Shown: positions 23,896 through 31,641, counted from the stretch's first letter. The stretch: DNA of 44,321 nt from Lachnospiraceae bacterium (GCA_017621815.1 JAGASK010000045.1:1-44321); one strand, 5' to 3'. Numbers and translations: made by a program. Notes: generated by a model from the letters alone, not told the origin.

Positions 23896-24147
23896 ACGGA
23901 AGCCGCTAGAGATAATGAACGAAAGACGATAATTAAGGAATTTTACCAAATATACAGGCGGTTACAGAAACGGTATAGCTTGCGTATGCACAGCTGCTTT
24001 AGCATATACGACGACGGACTTATAGAAATATACGAATACAAAGGCGACACCAGGACGCGCGCTATATGCAAGATAAAGGAAGAAGACGAAGTAGAGTGTT
24101 ACAAGAAAGCTATACAGGAACTTAAAAACTTTGAAGGACAGGAGTAG
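23896..24147 (+). CDS. Hypothetical early protein, apparent ACG start
   Basis: 83 residues if ACG 23896 initiates. AAGGA (23884-23888) is seven bases upstream, the same spacing as in the gene before it. The text begins (M)EAARDNERKTIIKEFYQIYR and continues with CFSIYDDGLIEIYEYKGDT and KIKEEDEVECYKKAIQELKN, typical prophage composition. After the in-frame stop upstream no ATG, GTG or TTG occurs until a TTG at residue 25, which has no ribosome binding site. It ends six bases before the next gene. No family recognised. Confidence 0.65.
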   Translation, partial: TEAARDNERKTIIKEFYQIYRRLQKRYSLRMHSCFSIYDDGLIEIYEYKGDTRTRAICKIKEEDEVECYKKAIQELKNFEGQE

Positions 24148-24153
24148 TTAAAA

Positions 24154-24405
24154 ATGAAAAGATTTGTAGTAGAAGTAGAGGTATTAGGAAAAAGACAAAC
24201 CCGGTTAGTTCCGGCGAAAGATGAACATACAGCCCGTAGGAATTGTACTACGGCAGAATCTAAGGTTATTTCCTGTGTACCTTATACCGGGCAGAAGCTT
24301 AATTTAAGCAGCCAGGAAGAAATAGCCCAGGAACGATTATTTAGGGGCTGCCTGGCAGCAAATAGAAGAAGGAAGGGGGCTGGAACATGGCAGCAGCGAC
24401 AGTAG
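24154..24405 (+). CDS. Hypothetical early protein, 83 residues
   Basis: It starts MKRFVVEVEVLGKRQTRLVP and contains AKDEHTARRNCTTAESKVIS, a pattern of small basic phage proteins. GGACAGGAG lies upstream. Its last 19 bases overlap the next gene in another frame. No domain recognised. Confidence 0.7.
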   Translation: MKRFVVEVEVLGKRQTRLVPAKDEHTARRNCTTAESKVISCVPYTGQKLNLSSQEEIAQERLFRGCLAANRRRKGAGTWQQRQ

Positions 24406-24557
24406 CGGAAAGTATCGAACGTAAGAAGGCAAGAGCCGAAGAAGCTAACGTACTTATCGAAGGCTTAGACGAAGTAACACAAAAGGCGGTTTATATCGCT
24501 ACCAAAATGTTTTTAGCGCAGAGAGATACAGAAGAAGGGAAGGTAGCGAAGAAGTGA
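24387..24557 (+). CDS. Hypothetical small helical protein, 56 residues
   Basis: ATG 24387 follows AGGAAGGGGG at about nine bases. It reads MAAATVAESIERKKARAEEA then NVLIEGLDEVTQKAVYIATK and a charged end. It overlaps the preceding gene by 19 bases and the next one by a GTGA junction, the tight packing typical of an early phage operon. No family recognised. Confidence 0.62.
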   Translation: MAAATVAESIERKKARAEEANVLIEGLDEVTQKAVYIATKMFLAQRDTEEGKVAKK

Positions 24558-24847
24558 CATTAAAGAGAATCGCAAGCAAAAGCAATAAGAAGGCGCGTAA
24601 TTGCCTTAAGTGCAACAGACGCTTAACAAATTTGAAGGATAACGTAGTAAATACCTGTGAAGGGTGCGGGCAGCAGCACTTAGTAGACTTCTACACGAAT
24701 AATACAATAGTGCTTACAGTAGCAGAGCGCCCCGAACTTAGACGAAGACCGGGCGAACCGAAAGCAGCAGACCCGGAACCCGAACAGAACCAGGAAGCTT
24801 TTAAAGAAGCCCTGGAAGCATTTAGAAAGAAGTGGAAGGGAGTATAG
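24554..24847 (+). CDS. Small zinc-ribbon protein
   Basis: 97 residues from GTG 24554, overlapping the previous stop by four bases. Two Cys-X2-Cys pairs (CLKC near 18-21 and CEGC near 35-38) form a likely zinc ribbon, followed by a Pro/Glu-rich linker and a helix with EAFKEALEAFRKKWKG. Possibly nucleic-acid binding. It ends three bases before the membrane protein gene. Confidence 0.72.
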   Translation: MTLKRIASKSNKKARNCLKCNRRLTNLKDNVVNTCEGCGQQHLVDFYTNNTIVLTVAERPELRRRPGEPKAADPEPEQNQEAFKEALEAFRKKWKGV

Positions 24848-24850
24848 CAG

Positions 24851-25303
24851 ATGTTTTTAAAGATTTTCTTAGGAATTATCGTAGTTTTAGCGCTGCTGGC
24901 GTGTATCGGTGCGAATGAAAAGCATAATAAGCGCCTGGCAGCAGTCGTAGCGATTGCGGCACTTATTTTATTTACTGTAGTCATGCTGAACGATACCGGG
25001 AAGGCAGAAAAAGAGGTAACGGCAGTAGCGCCGGAAAGTGGAACGATTGAAGTAGAACAATACGCCTGGGGAACGATTACGGTAACAGATGAAACAGGCG
25101 TAACCAGGGAATACCAGGGCTGTATTAACATTTCCGGCACTTATCCGCATGAAACCTACGAATATATGGGGCTTTGCGTAAGAATGGACGCAGCTATAGA
25201 AATAGGGGAATGGTCGCCCGGAATGTATAAGCTTTATTACGAAGACGAAGAAGCGTACTGGAAGGTAAAGGAAGCCCAGGAAGAAACGAGTAAAGGAGAA
25301 TAA
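24851..25303 (+). CDS. Membrane protein with two N-terminal helices
   Basis: 150 residues. Hydrophobic segments lie at about 2-20 (FLKIFLGIIVVLALLACIG) and 30-47 (LAAVVAIAALILFTVVML). The rest is an acidic soluble domain rich in beta-like text (YAWGTITVTDETGVTREYQG, CINISGTYPHETYEYMG). No family recognised; a membrane-attached early protein such as an exclusion factor is possible but unproven. It ends six bases before ssb. Confidence 0.72.
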   Translation: MFLKIFLGIIVVLALLACIGANEKHNKRLAAVVAIAALILFTVVMLNDTGKAEKEVTAVAPESGTIEVEQYAWGTITVTDETGVTREYQGCINISGTYPHETYEYMGLCVRMDAAIEIGEWSPGMYKLYYEDEEAYWKVKEAQEETSKGE

Positions 25304-25309
25304 CAGACA

Positions 25310-25954
25310 ATGAATAATTTTATTTTATTGTACGGCGAAGCCCTAGATTATCCGCAACAGGTTAGCGTAGATAAGAAGGGTAAGGCGTACTACAAATTTA
25401 ACGCAGCAGTAGAAAGGGAAAGCGGTATTATTGATATTTTACCGATTGTAGTAGAAGAAGATACGGAAGCTTACGAAGCCCTGGCGGATATTGACGAAAA
25501 AGGGGAAATCGTAGGCGCGCAGCTTCTTATTACCGGGGAAGTCCGCACACGAAACATTAAGGACAAGTTAGACGTATCGGTAAGAGCGCTTACGCTTAAG
25601 GAAGACGACGATTACAAGGGCGTAACGAACCAGGTAGTAATTACCGGGCATTTATGCAAGGAAGTACCGATTAGAACAACACCGCGCGGAATCCTTATAG
25701 CCGACCTGGTATTAGCAGTAAACAGGGAAGACGGAAGCCACGTTAGCGACTACATACCTTCTATCATGTGGAACGGTACAGCAACCAGGGCAAAAGACAA
25801 ATTGCGCGTAGGGGATTGTATCGAAGCTGTAGGGCGCTTACAGAGCCGCGAATATATCAAAGACTTAGGGGACGGGGAAAAAGAGCCTAGAACGTGCTAC
25901 GAACTGTCCGTAAACAAATACGACTTACTTAAGACAAACGAAGTAGCGACATAG
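25310..25954 (+). CDS. Single-stranded DNA-binding protein-like, double OB
   Basis: 214 residues. The C-terminal half is SSB-like: NQVVITGHLCKEVPIRTT, GILIADLVLAVNRE, then YIPSIMWNGTATRAKDKL and GDCIEAVGRLQSREYI. The N-terminal half (FILLYGEALDYPQQVSV, YYKFNAAVERESG) looks like a second, degenerate OB fold, making it longer than host SSB. The acidic DDDIPF-type tail is missing. Located before the Rep gene, it is expected to protect single strands from rolling-circle replication. Confidence 0.82.
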   Translation: MNNFILLYGEALDYPQQVSVDKKGKAYYKFNAAVERESGIIDILPIVVEEDTEAYEALADIDEKGEIVGAQLLITGEVRTRNIKDKLDVSVRALTLKEDDDYKGVTNQVVITGHLCKEVPIRTTPRGILIADLVLAVNREDGSHVSDYIPSIMWNGTATRAKDKLRVGDCIEAVGRLQSREYIKDLGDGEKEPRTCYELSVNKYDLLKTNEVAT

Positions 25955-26006
25955 CAGCCGCTACGGAATACTTACACCCGACGACAGCCAAAAAGGACAA
26001 AAAGTT

Positions 26007-26093
26007 AGCCGCTAGATTATCGGGAAATAACCTAGCGGCTTTGCCGTACATTGATGTACTTACTCACAAAAATAGTATATCAAAATGTACGGC
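26007..26093. other. Candidate rolling-circle replication origin
   Basis: Just upstream of the Rep gene: a stem AGCCGCTAG/CTAGCGGCT (26007-26015, 26032-26040) with inner stem TTAT/ATAA and hexaloop CGGGAA; then a perfect palindrome GTACAT-TG-ATGTAC (26046-26059); then GCCGTACATT (26043-26052) with exact complement AATGTACGGC (26084-26093). Hairpins plus repeated GTACAT half-sites next to an HUH endonuclease gene are the expected layout of a nick and binding site. Origin function is inference. Confidence 0.55.
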
Positions 26094-26179
26094 GGAAGTC
26101 AACGAAAAGTGCTTATTTTTCAAGGGTTTTCCGCCCTTTTTATGGCTTGATAAAAGTATTAACTATAGGGTGGTAGTAT

Positions 26180-26971
26180 ATGCCGTACATAATCGAAGTA
26201 GTAAGGGCTGGAAGTACTGTAGAAGTATCGAAGTATTATAGCAGCAGATTTAACAAAAGAGGAATAGGAAGGGGGGAGCGTAAGAGTTTAACCACAAAGG
26301 AACAAAGAGAAGTAAACAAAAGAGCAGCAGAGAAGAAGCTAAGAAGACTGATTAACGAGAACTTCCAGGAAGGGGACACACACTTAGTATTAGATTATAA
26401 GCTTAGTGAACGTCCAACAGGGCGGGAAGGTATGAGAGCAGACGCGGACGACTTCTTAAAGGAAATGCGGAAGCTGTATAAGTCCCTGGGGCTGGAATTT
26501 AAGTACATACACGTTATGGAAATTGGCAAGAAGGGCGCGTTACATCATCACTTAGTTATAAATACACCCGACGAAGTAAGCCAGCGGGCAATAACGAAAG
26601 CTTGGAAGGGAAGGGGACGTACACACTTTAACCCCCTGGACGATACCGGGCAATATGCGAAGCTGGCAGCGTACCTAATCAAGCAAAGCGACGGAATGTT
26701 AAAAGACCCGGACGCTTTACAGGGGAAACGCTGGAATAGTTCTAAGAACCTAAGAAAGCCGACGGTTATAAGGAAAGAGCCTATAAAGGATAAAGGCTGG
26801 TATAACAGAATAGCCCGGCTGCCTAAGAAGCTGGAAAAATCCTACTACTTAGACGGCGACAGCGTAAGGGAAGGAATACACGAAAAGACGGGCTACACGT
26901 TCTTTACTTATACGTTCGTTAAAATCAATCAAACGTGGAAGGAAACAGAATTAGAATGGGAAAAACTTTAG
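26180..26971 (+). CDS. HUH-type rolling-circle replication initiator
   Basis: 263 residues. Motif 2 (metal-binding HUH) is in KYIHVMEIGKKGALHHHLVI near residues 112-131, and motif 3 with the nucleophile tyrosine is YAKLAAYLIKQ near 158-168 (Tyr-X2-Lys at YLIK). This resembles the replication-associated ORF2/G2P family and, by mechanism, P2 gpA and plasmid Rep proteins. It would nick an origin and start strand-displacement synthesis with host polymerase. GGGTGGTAG precedes the ATG. SSB is upstream, and no DnaB/DnaC-type loader is seen in the window. Confidence 0.85.
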   Translation: MPYIIEVVRAGSTVEVSKYYSSRFNKRGIGRGERKSLTTKEQREVNKRAAEKKLRRLINENFQEGDTHLVLDYKLSERPTGREGMRADADDFLKEMRKLYKSLGLEFKYIHVMEIGKKGALHHHLVINTPDEVSQRAITKAWKGRGRTHFNPLDDTGQYAKLAAYLIKQSDGMLKDPDALQGKRWNSSKNLRKPTVIRKEPIKDKGWYNRIARLPKKLEKSYYLDGDSVREGIHEKTGYTFFTYTFVKINQTWKETELEWEKL

Positions 26972-27450
26972 GAATCGACAGGGACACAGCAAGACGCATT
27001 AAGCGCATGAGTACAAAGGAATTAGACGGCTACTTAACCAGGGTAACAGACAAAAGCTATAACAATGGCTACGAAGAAGGCTTAGTTAATGGTATCGCAT
27101 TAGCGGGACAGGCATTAGACGCAGTATTAAAGCAGCGTGTAGAATCCGGCGTATTTACCCAGGCAGCAGCGGACGAAATCACAAAGGAAGTAGGTAAGTA
27201 TATCGCGGAAGCACCGGGAAAGGCAAAAGAACAGATTAAGGCGGAAGCGGCAGCCCAGGAAGAAGAAAATAAAGGCGCGTGGGATAAGTGCGAAAGTTGT
27301 ATTTATTACGGTACGGCAGCAGACGCGCCGGAAACAGTAGAGCCGGAATGTATGTGGCAGCCAAACGAAGAAAACGGCTACGAATTACCATGTATTAAAG
27401 CAGATGAAGCGGCAGCAGTCCAGGAAGGACAGGTAGCAGACAATGAATAG
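26956..27450 (+). CDS. Hypothetical early protein with C-terminal cysteine cluster
   Basis: ATG 26956 gives 164 residues (a GTG at 26935 is less likely). It overlaps the Rep gene end by 16 bases. Text: RDTARRIKRMSTKELDGYLT, a helical middle with AAADEITKEVGKYIAEA, and a C-terminal CESCIYY ... ECMW ... LPCIKA cluster that could bind a metal. I recognise no domain. Tight overlap with rep suggests co-translation. Confidence 0.7.
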   Translation: MGKTLGIDRDTARRIKRMSTKELDGYLTRVTDKSYNNGYEEGLVNGIALAGQALDAVLKQRVESGVFTQAAADEITKEVGKYIAEAPGKAKEQIKAEAAAQEEENKGAWDKCESCIYYGTAADAPETVEPECMWQPNEENGYELPCIKADEAAAVQEGQVADNE

Positions 27451-27706
27451 GACATTACTTATAGTCCTGGCAGTATTCTTAAGCGGCTTCCTGGTATGCC
27501 TGGTTATTACAGTACCGTTAATAGCCTGGGCGCTTCGTGAGGATAACAGGGAAAACGGTATTATACCAGCGAAAACGACAGTAAAGGACATAGGCGCTAT
27601 TTTGGTAGTAGCAATCGCTTTAAGCCTTGCCTGGGTGCTTATGCTTCCGCTGTATGGACTTATGTTACTGGAAAAGATAGCGGGAAAGGACGGTAAAGAC
27701 GCATGA
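27443..27706 (+). CDS. Small membrane protein, 87 residues
   Basis: Two membrane helices: about 4-29 (LLIVLAVFLSGFLVCLVITV) and about 52-75 (AILVVAIALSLAWVLMLPLY), with a charged loop between. It overlaps the preceding gene by 8 bases and the next by 4 (ATGA). Unknown function. Confidence 0.7.
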   Translation: MNRTLLIVLAVFLSGFLVCLVITVPLIAWALREDNRENGIIPAKTTVKDIGAILVVAIALSLAWVLMLPLYGLMLLEKIAGKDGKDA

Positions 27707-27894
27707 GTAGTACTAATGTAGTGTGCGGCGTGAAGGCTTGCAGATATTACAGTACAGGCGGTTGTACGAAGAAGGCGGTAGTATTGAACTTAGCGGGACA
27801 ATGCTTAAGCCTGGAAGAATTGACAGCAGCAGAAAGGGCGGCAGCAGAAGCAGCCCAGGAAGCAGCGGAAGGGGCGTTAATGTATGGAGCGTAA
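27703..27894 (+). CDS. Small cysteine-containing protein, 63 residues
   Basis: The N-terminal half has four cysteines (VVCGVKACRYYSTGGCTKKA and QCLSL), a pattern like DUF1540-type small metal-binding proteins, followed by an Ala/Glu helix. It starts in an ATGA overlap and ends 11 bases inside the nuclease gene. Family assignment is tentative. Confidence 0.65.
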   Translation: MSSTNVVCGVKACRYYSTGGCTKKAVVLNLAGQCLSLEELTAAERAAAEAAQEAAEGALMYGA

Positions 27895-28393
27895 GGAAAC
27901 AGAAGCCCAGGCACAAGCCGCCGTTTTTGATTGGGCGCGCTGGCAGCAGTCGAAGCACCCGGCGTTAAAGTCCATGTATCACGCAGCCAACGAAGGAAAG
28001 CGCAGCCGGACAGCCGGGGCGAATCTGAAACGCCAGGGAATGAAGCCAGGCGTTAGCGATATTTGCTTACCGTATGCAGCGGGCGGCTTTAATAACCTGT
28101 ATATCGAATTGAAGGTAGGCAGCAATAAGGCGACAGAAGAACAGTTAACCTTTATAGACACAATTAACGAAATCGGCGGAAGGGCGGTTATTGTGTACGG
28201 TTCGGACGCAGCTATAGAAGTGATTACGGCTTACCTGGAAGGAAATATAGGCAGCCTGGATATTAAAAGCGATACATACCCGGCAGAAAAGGCAAAGCTT
28301 ACGGACAAAGTAAACGAAAAGCGGTTTATAGGTTTTTGCGGGACGGATTGTAGGACTTGCGATAATATGGGCTGCTTAGGAAGAAAGAATTAA
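27884..28393 (+). CDS. VRR-NUC domain nuclease
   Basis: 169 residues. The PD-(D/E)XK-type VRR-NUC core is clear: SMYHAANEGKRSR, GMKPGVSDICLP (catalytic Asp) and LYIELKVGSNKATEEQLTFI (Glu-X-Lys), over residues 28-105. Such phage nucleases are usually stand-alone and are thought to cut structured DNA. A C-terminal extension has CGTDCRTCDNMGC, a possible metal site. The stop overlaps the next ORF's ACG in TAACG. Confidence 0.88.
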   Translation: MERKETEAQAQAAVFDWARWQQSKHPALKSMYHAANEGKRSRTAGANLKRQGMKPGVSDICLPYAAGGFNNLYIELKVGSNKATEEQLTFIDTINEIGGRAVIVYGSDAAIEVITAYLEGNIGSLDIKSDTYPAEKAKLTDKVNEKRFIGFCGTDCRTCDNMGCLGRKN

Positions 28394-28512
28394 CGAAAGA
28401 CAAAATACCTACTAAGGAATGGCAAAGCAAGGAAAATGTATCACACGTAACAGGAAACGAAGCACCAGCGGCAGAGCCTTTTAAGACTGCTGCCGCAGAA
28501 AGGACGGTTTAG
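28393..28512 (+). CDS. Small ORF with apparent ACG start, 39 residues
   Basis: The ACG at 28393 overlaps the nuclease stop as TAACG, where TAATG would be the common coupled junction; GGAAG lies nine bases upstream. It reads (M)KDKIPTKEWQSKENVSHVTG then NEAPAAEPFKTAAAERTV. The frame contains no ATG, GTG or TTG, but its codons look like the neighbouring genes. Its reality rests on the coupling and on two similar cases at 23778 and 23896. Confidence 0.45.
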   Translation, partial: TKDKIPTKEWQSKENVSHVTGNEAPAAEPFKTAAAERTV

Positions 28513-28517
28513 GAAAA

Positions 28518-28835
28518 ATGAAAGAATGGTTAAGAAGGTTTTTAGAATGGTGTAAGAAAATGTTACTTTTAGACCTGGAAGGCGAAGAAGTAGCAGTACA
28601 TTGTATCAAATGCAGCCCGGAATTATACGAAGATGTAACAGAAGGCTTCCCGACGTTCGTAATAACAAAGAATGATAAAGGCTACAGCCCAGGGGACTAC
28701 CTGGTATTAAAGGAATATGACGCGGAATTAGAAGCGCTGACCGGGCGGACGGTTAGGACAAGTATTATGTGTATCGAAGAAGAAAACGAAGGGCTTAAGC
28801 CTGGGTATTGCGTTTTAGGCATAGAAGAAGATTGA
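28518..28835 (+). CDS. DUF3850-like protein
   Basis: 105 residues. After a basic amphipathic start (MKEWLRRFLEWCKKMLLL) comes VHCIKCSPELYEDVTEG and then FVITKNDKGYSPGDYLVLKE with LTGRTVRTSIMC. That matches the DUF3850/ASCH-like pattern of RNA-binding PUA folds often found in phages, where the usual text is an E-x-R-x-NDR-GD series. Role in the phage is unknown; it lies just before parA. Confidence 0.7.
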   Translation: MKEWLRRFLEWCKKMLLLDLEGEEVAVHCIKCSPELYEDVTEGFPTFVITKNDKGYSPGDYLVLKEYDAELEALTGRTVRTSIMCIEEENEGLKPGYCVLGIEED

Positions 28836-28855
28836 GGAAAGGACGGTAGGAAGAT

Positions 28856-29629
28856 ATGAGAACGGCAGCAGTAGTAAACTTAAAAGGCGGCGTAGGGAAA
28901 AGCACAACAGCTATTAACCTGGCTTTAATCATGGTAAAGGTATTTAAAAAGCGTGTATTGCTGGTAGATAATGATATACAGGCAAACGTAAGCAAATTCT
29001 TTAGCGTACATAGTTACGAATATAAGAGTATGGAAAACGTGTTAAGGGACAAAGAAACAATAGCAGAAGACGTTATAAGAAGCAGCGGGCGTTATGGCTT
29101 AGATATTATCCCGGCTAATATGAATTTAGACGCGGCAGCAGTTGACCTTATGTTAGATCAGGAAGCTAACCAGGTGGTAAAGCTTAGGGAAGTGTTACAA
29201 CAGGTGGAAGACCGTTACGACTATTGTTTTATTGATTGCCCGCCAGGCGTAGGAATCAACGTACTTAACGCCCTGGTAGCAGCAAATGACGTTATTATAC
29301 CGATTAAGGCAGATAAGAACGCCTTAGACGGTATGGAAGAACTGACAGAGGTAATAGAAGAAGTAAGACCTTATAACCCTGGCTTGTCCCTGGTTAAATG
29401 CCTGGTAACAATGTTTACGAACGATATAAGCGTAGTAAAAGGGGAAGAAGCTTTACAGAAAAGCGAATACAGCACCTTTACTACACATATCCGCTACAGT
29501 AAGAAAGTTATCGACTGGACGTATGAGAAGGGAAAGAGCCTTATAGAAGTAACACCGCGAAGCGCAGCCACAAGGGACTATAAAAACCTGGCTTTAGAGT
29601 ACATGGACTTAACGAAGAAAGGGGCGTAA
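28856..29629 (+). CDS. parA: ParA-type partition ATPase
   Basis: 257 residues. The deviant Walker A is KGGVGKSTTAINLAL (about 9-23), Walker A' DNDIQANVSKFF, and Walker B YDYCFIDCPPGVG. It has no N-terminal HTH, so it is a short chromosome/plasmid-type ParA that would move ParB-bound DNA. Together with the next gene it makes a complete partition pair, which is unusual for a purely integrated siphovirus and suggests an episomal stage. Confidence 0.92.
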   Translation: MRTAAVVNLKGGVGKSTTAINLALIMVKVFKKRVLLVDNDIQANVSKFFSVHSYEYKSMENVLRDKETIAEDVIRSSGRYGLDIIPANMNLDAAAVDLMLDQEANQVVKLREVLQQVEDRYDYCFIDCPPGVGINVLNALVAANDVIIPIKADKNALDGMEELTEVIEEVRPYNPGLSLVKCLVTMFTNDISVVKGEEALQKSEYSTFTTHIRYSKKVIDWTYEKGKSLIEVTPRSAATRDYKNLALEYMDLTKKGA

Positions 29630-29632
29630 ACA

Positions 29633-31348
29633 ATGGGAAGATTAGGAATAGGCGACAGGCTGAATCAAAATAGCAAACAGGGCGTAATATTTACGGAAGA
29701 ATACAGGAAGGTAAGATTAGACCCGCGTACATTGATACCCAGCGAACGTAATAAGTACGCCCAGGACGATATAGAAGAACTGGCGGACAATATGTTGCTT
29801 GTGGGGCAGCTACAGGAAGTCATAGTAGGAAGGGTAGACGGACAGGACAGAATTATAGTAGGGCATAGACGAACAGCGGCAGCAGTCCTTAACATTGAGC
29901 GCGGACACGACAGCTTTAAGTTAATAGATTGCAAGGTTAGGGAAATGACCGAAGCTATGTTTATGCTTACACTACATAGTGCGAATATCTTTAACAGACG
30001 CTTAAGTGATTGGGAACTTACGGAAGGTGTAGCGGAATTTAAAAAGTACCTGGTAGCAGCCAGGGAAGCCGGGGAAGTGGTTATAGCCGGGAAAATGCGC
30101 GATTATATAGCGGACGCTATCGGCGTATCGACCGGGAAAATGGCGCAAATGGAAAGTATCACTAACAATCTGTGCGAAGAAGGTAAGGAAGCCTTTAAGA
30201 ACGGGGATATAAACTTTACAACAGCTTACGAAGCTTCCAGGCTGCCAGTAGAGAAGCAGAAGGAAGTTATAGAATCCGGCGAAATGTTAAGCGGCGAAGT
30301 TAAGCAAATGGTAGAACAGGAACGGCAGAAGAAAGAGCCTACGGCAGCAGCCGTAAAGAAGTTCTACGAAGTCCACGCGAAGCGATACGACGGGGACAGA
30401 AGCAAGCTTAAGGAACTGTGTATAGAACACATGGGACGCAGCCACAACGGCGGCAACAGCGGCGGCGTAAATTATCAATGCAGCATACGCGGCGTAAAGC
30501 TGGAAAATGCAGAGGAAATAACCTGGACGCGCTTCGTACAGTTGGTTAATGAGTTCTACCCGGTAACGGAAGCAGAGCCGGAAGAACAGGTAGAAGGGCA
30601 GCAGGACTTAGACGACTACCCGGAAGTAACAGGCGGCGTAAGCATTAAGACTGATACGGCACACTTCAAAATAGACGGGGCTTTAAATCCGAACTATACA
30701 CCTATGGGACTTCCTTATAGCTGCTATATTACCGCTATCCTTCATTCGGGCGCATTTAGCCAGGACTTCGTAGAGAGATATAAGGGTAGCAGAGGAATTA
30801 ACGCGCTGCTTAATATCATTGAGAATTATAGAAAGCAGCTTTGTTATGATGAAGGCGGCAGATATGCACCGGGGAAGGCAAGCTACGACTTCAAGCACGA
30901 AGGTAAAGAGTATACGGCGTATTTTGATAATCGCGGCTTTAACCTGGAAAGCAAGGATAAGCAGTACAAAGAATATCTTAGGGACTACGACTTAATGGAA
31001 CTGCTGGAAGCTATGTTAGAAGCTGGGTATTTTGGAATTGTGGAAACCCTTAAGAATACCATTAAGAAAACGTGTAAGAAAGTGTCAGAAACTGACACCG
31101 CGAAACAGCAGAAACCCCAGGAAATACAAGGGATTGCGGGCGCTATGAATGAGCCGGAAACGGCAGCCGAAGAAAGTCCGGCGGCAGCAGCCGAAGAAGA
31201 ATTAGATATAGCGGAAGCTACGGCAATCCTTACGGCTGATTTATTCCAGCTTAGGGAGTATATCAACGAAGACGACTTTTACACGTTACAGGAAATCGTT
31301 ATTAACTGTGAACTGGCAGCAAGAAAGGGTGGGGAAGATGAAAGGTAA
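29633..31348 (+). CDS. parB: ParB-like protein, long form
   Basis: 571 residues. The N-terminal ParB/Srx domain (about 20-100) has DPRTLIPSERNKYAQDDIEE, GQLQEVIVGR and the box VGHRRTAAAVL; a central HTH follows (DYIADAIGVSTGKMAQMESI, about 160-185). The C-terminal 300 residues are unusual: a segment with FKIDGALNPNYTPMGLPYSC to about 470 and an acidic, Ala-rich end. It is about twice normal ParB length. A palindrome GTGTCAG-AAA-CTGACAC lies in its coding region. It begins three bases after parA. Confidence 0.85.
   Translation: MGRLGIGDRLNQNSKQGVIFTEEYRKVRLDPRTLIPSERNKYAQDDIEELADNMLLVGQLQEVIVGRVDGQDRIIVGHRRTAAAVLNIERGHDSFKLIDCKVREMTEAMFMLTLHSANIFNRRLSDWELTEGVAEFKKYLVAAREAGEVVIAGKMRDYIADAIGVSTGKMAQMESITNNLCEEGKEAFKNGDINFTTAYEASRLPVEKQKEVIESGEMLSGEVKQMVEQERQKKEPTAAAVKKFYEVHAKRYDGDRSKLKELCIEHMGRSHNGGNSGGVNYQCSIRGVKLENAEEITWTRFVQLVNEFYPVTEAEPEEQVEGQQDLDDYPEVTGGVSIKTDTAHFKIDGALNPNYTPMGLPYSCYITAILHSGAFSQDFVERYKGSRGINALLNIIENYRKQLCYDEGGRYAPGKASYDFKHEGKEYTAYFDNRGFNLESKDKQYKEYLRDYDLMELLEAMLEAGYFGIVETLKNTIKKTCKKVSETDTAKQQKPQEIQGIAGAMNEPETAAEESPAAAAEEELDIAEATAILTADLFQLREYINEDDFYTLQEIVINCELAARKGGEDER
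31082..31098. promoter_or_regulatory. Palindrome GTGTCAG-N3-CTGACAC, copy in parB
   Basis: A perfect 7-bp inverted repeat around AAA, inside the parB coding sequence. The same arms recur at 40459-40475 around ATT. ParB sites often lie in or near parB, so this could be a parS-like site. Confidence 0.5.
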
Positions 31349-31641
31349 AAAATACGACAACGGTTTATTGAAAACAGAAGTGATAGAAGACGGAAAAAAA
31401 AGTAAGGTTTGAAATTAAAACATCAGATATTAAATGGCTGTTCAAGAATAGCCCTAACAACCCATGCCAAAGCAATGTTAAAAGAGGGAAAGAACAGAAG
31501 TTTTTAGACTATGTATTAGAGAATTTGAGCGAAGAAAGCCGATACGACGATAATACCGTAAAATGGTTAATGCCGCTTGAAGAAATATTTATAGAAATTT
31601 TGGAAGGTTACGAAGAATTTATTAACTACAAAGAGGTGTAG
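31338..31641 (+). pseudogene. Frameshifted gene at an A8 run
   Basis: ATG 31338 (GGGTGGGGAAG upstream, overlapping the parB stop by 11 bases) reads MKGKKYDNGLLKTEVIEDGK, then hits TGA at 31410-31412. A run of eight A's (31394-31401) lies just before. With one A fewer the frame continues to TAG 31639-31641 as KVRFEIKTSDIKWLFKNSPN, then a normal acidic protein of about 100 residues. It is either a real indel, an assembly error, or a gene relying on slippage at the A-run. Confidence 0.65.

Noticed and set aside
23747-23932. 61-residue open frame beginning ATG ATG over the small membrane protein
   Set aside because: Its translation is Ser/Gly/Asn/Arg-rich low complexity, while the +1 frame gives a clean membrane helix and the next gene's start; it looks like a shadow of that frame.
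23778-24147. Diversity-generating retroelement as cause of ACG codons
   Set aside because: No reverse transcriptase or template/variable repeat pair is visible in the window; DGRs also mutate adenines, not T to C.
26041-26241. 66-residue frame overlapping the Rep start
   Set aside because: It runs through the palindromic region in another frame and lacks a ribosome binding site; the Rep start at 26180 explains the locus.
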